Assembly: GCA_003248845.1 (NCBI GenBank)
Contig: QFPD01000150.1
Coordinates: 1 to 5,863, forward strand
Reading direction: 5' to 3'
DNA: 5,863 bases
DNA from: Microbacterium sp.
GTDB lineage: Bacteria; Actinomycetota; Actinomycetes; Actinomycetales; Microbacteriaceae
Positions 1-5,243 of the stretch are shown here, one piece after another. Within the stretch, counting starts at the first letter, position 1. Every line of letters begins with the position of its first letter. The translations under genes were made by a program, and so were the position numbers. Below the pieces are notes generated by a model. The model did not search any database and was not told where the DNA came from. It was given only the letters and a program-made list of their open reading frames with translations.

Positions 1-67
1 GGCGCTCGACGACGCCGCGCGACGCGAGGGTATCCGCGTCGCCCTGCTGTCCGCGAGTGGGTCGTGA
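1..67 (+). CDS. C-terminal end of an unidentified upstream protein (partial)
   Basis: Reading from base 2, the frame stays open for 21 codons and stops at TGA 65-67. It gives the tail ALDDAARREGIRVALLSASGS. The gene begins outside the window, so neither family nor function can be read from this fragment; it looks like a helix followed by a short hydrophobic strand and a small Ser/Gly tail. Its stop overlaps the GTG start of the next gene by 4 bases (GTGA, 64-67), a typical translational-coupling arrangement. The two are therefore probably co-transcribed. Base use matches the downstream gene. That it is coding is inferred mainly from this overlap. Confidence 0.6.
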   Translation, partial: ALDDAARREGIRVALLSASGS

Positions 68-1455
68 GCGCCGCGGGAGAGCTCGATATCGGCAGCGGCG
101 GTATCGTCGCCGTCGACACCGAGAGCCTGCGCGCCGCGGCGGGGGCGCTGCGTGCCCTCGGCGCGGACTGCGATGAGATCGAAGCGCTCCTGGCCGCTGC
201 CCGCCGAGGCCTCGGCCCCCACGCGGCAGAGCTCGCCGGCGCCAGCGCGACGGCGCAGGATGCCGCCGCTCAGGTCGCACGCATCGCGGGAGACCTCGAC
301 CGCATGGCCGACGTCTACGAGCTCGTCGAGCTCTCGTCCCAGCTCGAGTTGGCCGGCGCGACCGGCGACCACGACCGCGCAGCCGCGCTGCGCGGTCGCC
401 TCGTCGCCCTCGTCGCGGCGGACCCGGGCCTCCTCGCAGCCGTCGCCGCCGAGACGGCGCGCTGGCGCACCGCGGAGCCGAGCGCGCTGTGGCACCAGAA
501 CGACCTTCCGCTCTTGCCGTTCGCCCCGGTCGCTCCCGGCGGCGACATCGCCGGACTCGGCCTCCTCGCGGTGCTCCTCTCCGGCGCCGCGACAGCGCTG
601 GGTCTGGGCACGGTGCCGCGGGGCACGCAGCTCGGCGGACCGGAGAACCCCGTGACGGTCACCCGGCTGAGCGCCTCCTCCGGCGTCGCTGCGGCGCCGG
701 CATCCCTCAGCGACACGGTGGATCGCATCCCGCGCGGTGAGGGGCGGGTACGGGTGGAGCGGTACACCATGCCCGATGGCTCACAGCGGTTCGCCGCCTA
801 CGTCGCGGGCACGGTGGACGGCGACGACCGGAGGGAGCCGATGGACTGGTGGTCGAACTTCGCCCTCTACGGTCGCCAGCACGCGGCATCCGAGGCGGCC
901 GTCGCGGCCGCGCTCGCAGACGCCGGAGCTGAGCCGGGTGACAGCGTTGAACTCTTCGGGCACTCGCAGGGCGGCATGGCCGCCTCGTACGTCGCCCTGT
1001 CGGAGGAGTACGACGTGCCGCTGCTCGTCACCTACGGGGGTCCCGTGCAGGCCGATGTCGGCGAGGCCACGCTCAGCGTCGCGGTGCGGCACCTCGACGA
1101 CCCGGTCTCGGCGCTCGCCGGAGGCGGGTATGCGGCGGGGGTCGGGGCGGCGGGCAGCTTCGTCGCGACGCGCGAAACGCCCGGCACGCTCGCGAGCGGG
1201 CAGGGCCCGATCGGCCCGCACCGCCTCGACGCCTACCGCGAGACGGCGGCCATGCTGGATGCCTCATCCGACCCGCGCATGCGCGGCGTGCGCGATCGGC
1301 TCGGCGAACTCGCCCGCGCCGGATCGGTCGAGGTCTTCACCTACAGCGCGGCGCGCGAGAACGAGGTGCTGCCGAGCGCTTCGTATGCGCGCGGCGGAGG
1401 AGAGCCGACGCCGACGCTGCCGTACGGCGCGGCACGCGGCGGCGGACTCCCCTAG
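64..1455 (+). CDS. Alpha/beta-hydrolase (lipase-like) with WXG100-like helical N-terminus
   Basis: A 463-residue protein with two apparent parts. Residues about 18-95 are Ala-rich and helical, resembling the helical hairpin of WXG100/ESX proteins. There is no WXG at the turn (around GLGP, 49-52), but a YxxxE motif (Y85-E89) lies at the end of the second helix. A hydrophobic, glycine-rich stretch lies at about 162-184. Residues about 230-400 form an alpha/beta-hydrolase: nucleophile elbow GHSQGG with Ser301, then VTYGGPV, a probable acid in HLDDPV (Asp345 or Asp346) and a probable catalytic His386 in the GPHRLDAY segment. The C-terminus is Gly/Pro-rich. There is no Sec signal peptide. Start GTG 64 is chosen because it overlaps the upstream stop; the next in-frame ATG (304) would cut the helical region. 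A serine hydrolase acting on an ester or lipid is likely, but the substrate is unknown. Export by a type VII system is conceivable but unproven. Catalytic assignments come from motif comparison, not structure. Confidence 0.85.
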   Translation: MSAAGELDIGSGGIVAVDTESLRAAAGALRALGADCDEIEALLAAARRGLGPHAAELAGASATAQDAAAQVARIAGDLDRMADVYELVELSSQLELAGATGDHDRAAALRGRLVALVAADPGLLAAVAAETARWRTAEPSALWHQNDLPLLPFAPVAPGGDIAGLGLLAVLLSGAATALGLGTVPRGTQLGGPENPVTVTRLSASSGVAAAPASLSDTVDRIPRGEGRVRVERYTMPDGSQRFAAYVAGTVDGDDRREPMDWWSNFALYGRQHAASEAAVAAALADAGAEPGDSVELFGHSQGGMAASYVALSEEYDVPLLVTYGGPVQADVGEATLSVAVRHLDDPVSALAGGGYAAGVGAAGSFVATRETPGTLASGQGPIGPHRLDAYRETAAMLDASSDPRMRGVRDRLGELARAGSVEVFTYSAARENEVLPSASYARGGGEPTPTLPYGAARGGGLP

Positions 1456-1859
1456 CGCGAGCGCCGGCGGTCGTTCGACTGGGGGCGCAGGATGATGCCG
1501 AACACCCAGTTGATGAGCGAGATGACGATCGCCGCGAGAATGCCGTGCCACAGGTCCTCGACCTGCAGTCCCCAGCCCCACCACTGCGTGAACCACGCCG
1601 TGATCATGAGGAGCAGCCCGTTCACGAGGAAGGAGATGAGACCGAGGGTGAGGATGTAGAGGGGGAAGGCGACGATCTTGATGACCGTGCCGATGATGCT
1701 GTTGACGATCGCGAAGACGGCGGCGACGGCAAGGAGCGACAGCACGAGCTGCAGCGTCTCACCCGGCGCGAACGGCGTGACGACCGTCATGAGGGCGGGG
1801 ACCAGCGTCACGACCCAGATCGCGAACGCGTTGACGATGACTCGGATGATGAAGCGCAT
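1452..1859 (-). CDS. YvlD-type four-helix membrane protein ('phage holin family 4')
   Basis: A 135-residue, very hydrophobic protein. Predicted membrane segments are at about residues 4-26, 36-58, 62-90 and 105-124, followed by a basic tail ending DRRRSR that probably lies in the cytoplasm. The segment NSIIG (53-57), the stretch KIVAFPLYILTLGL (61-74) and the following Asn80 match the conserved core of the Phage_holin_4_2/YvlD family. Members are ordinary chromosomal genes in many bacteria; Bacillus YvlD belongs to an envelope-stress operon. The name does not imply lysis or a prophage, and the molecular function is unknown. ATG 1857-1859 is chosen: the frame stays open to 1967, but the extra 36 residues are polar, Arg-rich and atypical, and would run into the divergent gene. 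The stop lies within CTAG 1452-1455 and overlaps the stop of the convergent hydrolase gene. Confidence 0.9.
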   Translation of the reverse strand: MRFIIRVIVNAFAIWVVTLVPALMTVVTPFAPGETLQLVLSLLAVAAVFAIVNSIIGTVIKIVAFPLYILTLGLISFLVNGLLLMITAWFTQWWGWGLQVEDLWHGILAAIVISLINWVFGIILRPQSNDRRRSR

Positions 1860-1868
1860 GGTGCGGTC

Positions 1869-1897
1869 AGTCTGGCACGGTCGCCGCGCGCTGGCGA
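1869..1897 (-). promoter_or_regulatory. Possible promoter of the YvlD-like gene
   Basis: On the - strand, TCGCCA (1892-1897, four of six matches to TTGACA) is followed by a 17-base spacer and CAGACT (1869-1874, fits the -10 pattern except for the first base). Nine bases separate the -10 from the ATG, so the mRNA would have a leader of at most a few bases. No Shine-Dalgarno sequence is visible upstream of the ATG. This is a by-eye match of modest quality. Confidence 0.3.
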
Positions 1898-1898
1898 C
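1880..1898. promoter_or_regulatory. Perfect inverted repeat in the divergent promoter gap
   Basis: GTCGCC (1880-1885) and GGCGAC (1893-1898) are exact reverse complements separated by 7 bases. The right arm covers the proposed -35 of the - strand gene and lies about 25 bases upstream of the aminotransferase -10, a plausible position for an operator shared by both divergent genes. In DNA this GC-rich a 6-base dyad can also arise by chance, and no regulator is encoded nearby. Confidence 0.25.
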
Positions 1899-1923
1899 TG
1901 CGAATCCCGGGTGCGCGCCCTCG

Positions 1924-1929
1924 TAGACT
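1924..1929 (+). promoter_or_regulatory. -10 element of a leaderless promoter for the aminotransferase gene
   Basis: TAGACT fits the actinobacterial -10 pattern TANNNT. Six bases separate it from the GTG start at 1936, which puts the expected transcription start at the first base of the start codon. There is no Shine-Dalgarno sequence between 1915 and 1935, which agrees with a leaderless mRNA. A good -35 is not visible; the nearest candidate, CTGCGA at 1898-1903, has too long a spacer (20 bases). Confidence 0.6.
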
Positions 1930-1935
1930 GCTCGC

Positions 1936-3009
1936 GTGAGCGACCTTTCCGACCTGCCCGTGCGCATCCGTCCCGAGATCGCGGCGCTGCCCGCCTACAA
2001 GCAGGGCAAACAGGCCGGCGCCGACGCGTTCAAGCTCTCCAGCAACGAGAACCCGTTCGACCCGCTGCCCGGTGTCGTGCAGGCGGTGCAGGCCGCCCAC
2101 GGCTTCAACCGGTATCCGGATGCCACCGCGGCGCGGCTGCGCGCCCGCCTCGCCGAGCGCTTCGACGTCGCCGACGACCACATCCATGTGGCGGCGGGCT
2201 CGGTGTCGATCCTGTTCCAGCTCGCGCAGGCCACGAGCGGCCCCGGCGACGAGATCCTGTTCTCGTGGCGCTCGTTCGAGGCCTACCCGAGTCTCGCCGT
2301 CGTCGCGGGGTCGACCGCGGTGACGGTGCCGAATGACCCCGCAGGCGGCCACGATCTCGACGCGATGGCGGATGCCGTCACCGACCGCACCCGCATGATC
2401 ATCGTCTGCACCCCGAACAACCCGACCGGCCCGATCGTCACGCAGGCGGCGTTCGACGCGTTCCTCGCGCGCGTCCCCCGTGACGTGCTCATCGTCCTCG
2501 ACGAGGCCTACGCCGAGTTCGTCACCGACTCCGACGCGGTCGACGGTGCGCGCGTCCTGGCGGCGCGGCATCCGCACGTCGTCGTGCTGCGCACCTTCTC
2601 CAAGGCGTACGGGCTCGCGGGCCTGCGGGTCGGCTACGCCGTGGGCGACCCGCGCGTGCTCGCGGCGGCGCGGTCGACGGGCATTCCGCTGTCGGTCACG
2701 GCCGCGGCTGAGGAGGCGGCGCTGGCGAGCCTGGATGCCGAGGACGAGCTGCGCGCGCGTGTCGCCGAACTCGCCGAGCGTCGTGACGCCCTCGCCGCGC
2801 GGCTGCGCGACGTCGGCTGGGACGTGCCGGTCGCGCAGGGCAATTTCGTGTGGCTCCCCGCCGGCGACCGGGCGCTCGAGGTCGCCGCGGCCTTCGACGC
2901 CGCGGGCCTCATCGTGCGGCCGTTCGCGGGCGACGGCGTGCGCATCTCGATCGGCGAAGCCGAGTCGCTCGAGCCCATCGTCGCCGTCGCCGCCGCAGTC
3001 GCGCCGTAA
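1936..3009 (+). CDS. pat: PLP-dependent aromatic amino acid aminotransferase, HisC-like (Pat type)
   Basis: A 357-residue fold-type I aminotransferase of class I/II. It transfers the amino group between an amino acid and a 2-oxo acid on PLP, in the cytoplasm. Visible landmarks are SSNENP (35-40), GSVS in the cofactor loop (88-91), PNNPTG with Asn162 (160-165), DEAY with Asp189 and Tyr192, the PLP lysine Lys223 in [15 protein letters not shown], and a C-terminal substrate-carboxylate arginine, probably Arg336 in VRISIG. Annotation pipelines often call such proteins histidinol-phosphate transaminase. However, GSVS followed by WRSFE-YP (111-118) recalls mycobacterial Pat (Rv3772), which transaminates phenylpyruvate and 4-hydroxyphenylpyruvate, whereas typical HisC has GSDE here. 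No his gene is adjacent. GTG 1936 gives the usual family length and sits six bases after a -10 box. The dehydrogenase operon downstream is separated by 118 bases and has its own promoter. The aminotransferase family is certain; the Pat rather than HisC role is inferred. Confidence 0.9.
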   Translation: MSDLSDLPVRIRPEIAALPAYKQGKQAGADAFKLSSNENPFDPLPGVVQAVQAAHGFNRYPDATAARLRARLAERFDVADDHIHVAAGSVSILFQLAQATSGPGDEILFSWRSFEAYPSLAVVAGSTAVTVPNDPAGGHDLDAMADAVTDRTRMIIVCTPNNPTGPIVTQAAFDAFLARVPRDVLIVLDEAYAEFVTDSDAVDGARVLAARHPHVVVLRTFSKAYGLAGLRVGYAVGDPRVLAAARSTGIPLSVTAAAEEAALASLDAEDELRARVAELAERRDALAARLRDVGWDVPVAQGNFVWLPAGDRALEVAAAFDAAGLIVRPFAGDGVRISIGEAESLEPIVAVAAAVAP

Positions 3010-3092
3010 GCGCTCCGGCGCCCGGCGCACTGGGGGGGTGGGGACTGTGGCGAATGGACGGCGGATCGCGGCATCCGTTGTGGAGCGCATGC

Positions 3093-3116
3093 AGACCTGC
3101 GCATACAGGCGGGTCT
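3093..3116. promoter_or_regulatory. Candidate operator dyad over the E1 alpha promoter
   Basis: AGACCTGC (3093-3100) and GCGGGTCT (3109-3116) are inverted repeats matching at 7 of 8 positions around an 8-base centre. The dyad fills the -35 to -10 spacer and its last base is the first base of the -10 box, so a bound protein would block RNA polymerase. It overlaps a direct repeat of GCGCATRCAG with a 14-base period (3085-3094, 3099-3108). The position is suggestive; a chance dyad cannot be excluded. Confidence 0.3.
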
Positions 3117-3121
3117 AGCGT
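3116..3121 (+). promoter_or_regulatory. -10 element of a leaderless promoter for the dehydrogenase operon
   Basis: TAGCGT fits TANNNT and ends six bases before the ATG at 3128, the same spacing as in the aminotransferase promoter, so transcription should start at the A of the ATG. The only purine run, GGAAA at 3122-3126, is one base from the ATG and too close to work as a ribosome binding site. No clear -35 is seen at the expected distance. Confidence 0.6.
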
Positions 3122-3127
3122 GGAAAC

Positions 3128-4255
3128 ATGACTTCGCCCGACGACAAGGCACTCGTGCGCGTCTTGGCAGCCGACGGAACCCTCGCGCCCACGCCCGAGG
3201 CGGAGCGCTATCTTCCGCTCGTCGAGGCCCTGACCGATCAGGATCTCGAGACCTTCTACCGCGACATGGTCGTGGTGCGCGCCTTCGACCGGCAGGCCAC
3301 CAATCTGCAGCGGCAGGGGCAGCTCGCGCTCTGGCCGCCGTCGTTCGGTCAGGAGGCCGCGCAGGTCGGCTCGGTGCGTGCGACGCGGCCGCAGGACCAC
3401 GTTTTTCCGAGCTATCGCGAGCACGTCGTCGCGACGGTCCGCGGTGTCGACCCGATCGACATCATCCGCGTCATGCGGGGGCTGTCGCACGGCGGCTGGG
3501 ACCCGACCGACCCCAAGAACGGCAATACGCGCATCTACACCCTCGTCCTCGGCTCGCAGACCCTGCACGCGACGGGCTTCGGCATGGGTCTCGCCTTCGA
3601 CGGGCGCTCGGGCACCGGCGACCCCGAGCGCGACGAGGCCGTCATCGTCTACTACGGCGACGGTGCGTCGAGTCAAGGCGATGTGCACGAGGCGATGGTC
3701 TTCGCGAACACGTACCGCACCCCCGAGGTCTTCTTCCTCCAGAACAACCAGTGGGCGATCTCGGTGCCCGTCGCTACGCAGGCACGCGGGCCGCTGTACG
3801 AGCGCGCCGCCGGATACGGCATGCCGTCGCACCTCGTGGACGGCAACGACGTGCTCGCGAGCTACGCGGTCTCCAAGCTCGCACTCGACGAGGCGCGGTC
3901 GGGCTCCGGGCCTCAGGCGATCGAGGCCACGACCTACCGCATGGGCGCGCACACGACGAGCGACGACCCGACGAAGTACCGCACGTCCGACGAGGAGGAG
4001 TCGTGGGCGCGTCGCGATCCGATCGCGCGCATGCGCGCGTATCTCGAGGGCAAGGGGGCCGCGGCATCCTTCTTCGACGAGGTGGATGCCGAGGCGCAGG
4101 CCTACGCGGACGACGTGCGCACCCGCACGAACGCGCTCGGCGGGCTCGAGGCCGACACGATGTTCGCCCACGTCTACAGCGACGCGCACCCGCTCGTCGC
4201 GGAGCAGCAGCGGTGGCTCGCCGCCTATGAGGCCTCGTTCGAAGGGGGTGCGTGA
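3128..4255 (+). CDS. pdhA: 2-oxo acid dehydrogenase E1 component, alpha subunit (pyruvate / branched-chain type)
   Basis: A 375-residue thiamine-diphosphate subunit. With E1 beta it forms the alpha2-beta2 E1 that decarboxylates a 2-oxo acid and acylates the lipoyl group of E2. The ThDP/Mg motif runs from GDG (177-179) to NN (206-207) with the usual spacing and continues QWAISVP. FPSYREH (93-99) carries the arginine and histidine that line the cofactor site. His275 in [13 protein letters not shown] (273-285) is the conserved active-site histidine of the loop that is phosphorylated in mitochondrial homologues. The segment [23 protein letters not shown] is typical of PdhA-like E1 alpha. Length is normal. 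Actinobacteria usually use homodimeric AceE for pyruvate, and the mycobacterial homologue once called PdhA is the branched-chain enzyme, so branched-chain 2-oxo acids are the likelier substrate; sequence alone does not settle this. It is the first gene of an operon with E1 beta and E2. ATG 3128 follows a leaderless -10 box. Confidence 0.95.
   Translation: MTSPDDKALVRVLAADGTLAPTPEAERYLPLVEALTDQDLETFYRDMVVVRAFDRQATNLQRQGQLALWPPSFGQEAAQVGSVRATRPQDHVFPSYREHVVATVRGVDPIDIIRVMRGLSHGGWDPTDPKNGNTRIYTLVLGSQTLHATGFGMGLAFDGRSGTGDPERDEAVIVYYGDGASSQGDVHEAMVFANTYRTPEVFFLQNNQWAISVPVATQARGPLYERAAGYGMPSHLVDGNDVLASYAVSKLALDEARSGSGPQAIEATTYRMGAHTTSDDPTKYRTSDEEESWARRDPIARMRAYLEGKGAAASFFDEVDAEAQAYADDVRTRTNALGGLEADTMFAHVYSDAHPLVAEQQRWLAAYEASFEGGA
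4241..4248 (+). promoter_or_regulatory. Ribosome binding site deciding the E1 beta start
   Basis: GAAGGGGG lies inside the last codons of the E1 alpha gene. It is 6 bases from ATG 4255 but only 3 bases from GTG 4252. Normal spacing favours the ATG, so the E1 alpha stop (TGA 4253-4255) and E1 beta start would share one base. Confidence 0.55.
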
Positions 4256-5232
4256 TGGTGGAGTCGATGCCGCTCGCGAAGGCGCTGAACGCCGGCCTGC
4301 GCGCCGCCATGACCGCCGACGACCACGTGCTGCTGATGGGCGAGGACATCGGCAAGCTCGGCGGTGTCTTCCGCGTTACCGAGGGCCTGCAGGCCGAGTT
4401 CGGCGACCGTCGGGTGCTCGACACCCCGCTCGCCGAGTCGGGGATCGTGGGCACGGCGATCGGCCTCGCGATGGCGGGGTTCCGTCCCGTGGTCGAGATC
4501 CAGTTCGACGGGTTCGTCTTCCCCGCGTTCGACCAGATCACGACGCAGCTCGCGAAGCTCACGAACCGGCACGAGGGCGCGCTGGCGATGCCCATCGTCA
4601 TCCGCATCCCGTACGGCGGCCACATCGGCGCGGTCGAGCACCACCAGGAGAGCCCCGAAGCGTATTTCGCGCACACCGCGGGCCTGCGCGTCGTGAGCCC
4701 GTCGACCCCGAACGACGCGTACTGGATGATCCAGGACGCCATCGCGTCACCCGACCCCGTGATCTTCCTCGAGCCCAAGGCGAAGTACTGGATGAAGGGC
4801 GAGGTCGAGACCGGCGAGCGCGCCCTCCCGCTGCACGCTTCCCGCATCGTCCGGCGCGGCACGGACGTTACCCTCGTCGGTCACGGCGCGATGGTGACGA
4901 CGCTCCTGCAGGCGGCCGCGCTCGCCGAGTCCGAGGGCACGAGCTGCGAGGTCGTCGACGTGCGGTCGCTGTCGCCGATCGACTACGGTCCGATCCTCGA
5001 TTCGGTGCGTCGCACCGGCCGCATGGTCTACGCGCAGGAAGCGCCCGGCAACGTGTCGGTGGGTTCGGAGATCGCGGCGACCGTCATGGAGCGCGCCTTC
5101 TTCGCCCTCGAGGCGCCGGTGCTGCGCGTATCGGGGTTCGATGTGCCGTTCCCGCCCGCGAAGCTCGAGGGCACGTACCTGCCCGACGCCGACCGCATCC
5201 TCGAGGCCGTCGACCGCGCCCTCGCCTACTGA
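4255..5232 (+). CDS. pdhB: 2-oxo acid dehydrogenase E1 component, beta subunit
   Basis: A 325-residue partner of E1 alpha. It holds the pyrimidine-binding side of the ThDP site (about residues 4-180) and the C-terminal transketolase-type domain (about 195-320) that docks E1 onto E2. Landmarks are [18 protein letters not shown] (28-45), the catalytic glutamate Glu61 in [22 protein letters not shown] (81-94), His130 in EHHQESPEA aligning with the HSQSPEA histidine of branched-chain E1 beta, and [13 protein letters not shown] (262-274). Length and motifs are normal and nothing is missing. The start is ambiguous: GTG 4252 gives MMVES and a 4-base overlap with E1 alpha, ATG 4255 gives MVES and a 1-base overlap. 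ATG is preferred for its Shine-Dalgarno spacing. The overlap implies coupled translation, as expected for equimolar subunits. Pyruvate versus branched-chain specificity is open, as for E1 alpha. Confidence 0.95.
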   Translation: MVESMPLAKALNAGLRAAMTADDHVLLMGEDIGKLGGVFRVTEGLQAEFGDRRVLDTPLAESGIVGTAIGLAMAGFRPVVEIQFDGFVFPAFDQITTQLAKLTNRHEGALAMPIVIRIPYGGHIGAVEHHQESPEAYFAHTAGLRVVSPSTPNDAYWMIQDAIASPDPVIFLEPKAKYWMKGEVETGERALPLHASRIVRRGTDVTLVGHGAMVTTLLQAAALAESEGTSCEVVDVRSLSPIDYGPILDSVRRTGRMVYAQEAPGNVSVGSEIAATVMERAFFALEAPVLRVSGFDVPFPPAKLEGTYLPDADRILEAVDRALAY

Positions 5233-5234
5233 CT

Positions 5235-5238
5235 GGAG
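5235..5238 (+). promoter_or_regulatory. Ribosome binding site of the E2 gene
   Basis: GGAG lies 5 bases before ATG 5244, in the 11-base gap after the E1 beta stop. It supports that ATG as the start and indicates that E2 is translated from the same operon mRNA rather than from its own promoter. Confidence 0.6.
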
Positions 5239-5243
5239 TCGCC

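Larger units (their letters stand above)
3010..3127. other. Intergenic promoter gap between aminotransferase and E1 alpha
   Basis: This 118-base gap has no plausible coding frame. From left to right it holds short GC-rich hairpin-forming sequence just after the stop (CCGG-CGC-CCGG, 3015-3025) without a T tract, a G7-T-G4 run (3032-3043), one intergenic copy of GGCATCC (3070-3076), two imperfect copies of GCGCATRCAG (3085-3094 and 3099-3108), an 8+8 dyad (3093-3116) and a -10 box (3116-3121). No convincing intrinsic terminator for the aminotransferase gene is seen. Confidence 0.6.

Noticed and set aside
1452..1859. Prophage or lysis cassette suggested by the 'holin' family name
   Set aside because: No endolysin, phage gene, integrase or att-like repeat is present. 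This family is common in bacterial chromosomes as YvlD-like membrane proteins.
1857..1967. Longer start for the YvlD-like protein (up to 1967, 36 extra residues)
   Set aside because: The extension is polar and unlike the family, which starts just before the first membrane helix, and it would overlap the divergent gene and its promoter.
1545..2336. Open + strand frame (263 codons) across the YvlD-like gene and the start of the aminotransferase
   Set aside because: It is an acidic and Arg-rich repeat-like translation produced by reading the antisense of a membrane protein and then a wrong frame of the aminotransferase.
3001..3028. Possible intrinsic terminator after the aminotransferase (GCGCCG 3001-3006 with CGGCGC 3016-3021, or CCGG-CGC-CCGG 3015-3025)
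   Set aside because: Stems are short, have competing pairings and are followed by G runs rather than T runs. Such pairs are frequent in this base composition.
3032..3043. G7-T-G4 run as a G-quadruplex
   Set aside because: At most three G-tracts of three or more can be formed; the nearby fourth run is only GG. A polymerase-slippage site is possible but lies outside genes.
1867..3090. Long open frame on the - strand (407 codons) antisense to the aminotransferase
   Set aside because: It is Arg/Gly/Asp-rich low-complexity translation with no motif, typical of the antisense of GC-rich genes, and it lies over a clear enzyme gene.
4063..4090. GGCATCC and GGATGCC as a 7-base inverted repeat within E1 alpha
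   Set aside because: Both copies are part of the general heptamer enrichment and fall in ordinary codons; there is no reason to treat the pair as a separate site.
2909..4189. Long open frame on the - strand (426 codons) antisense to E1 alpha
   Set aside because: It has no recognisable domain and an Arg/His/Val-rich composition expected from reverse reading of biased codons. The + strand has all E1 alpha motifs.
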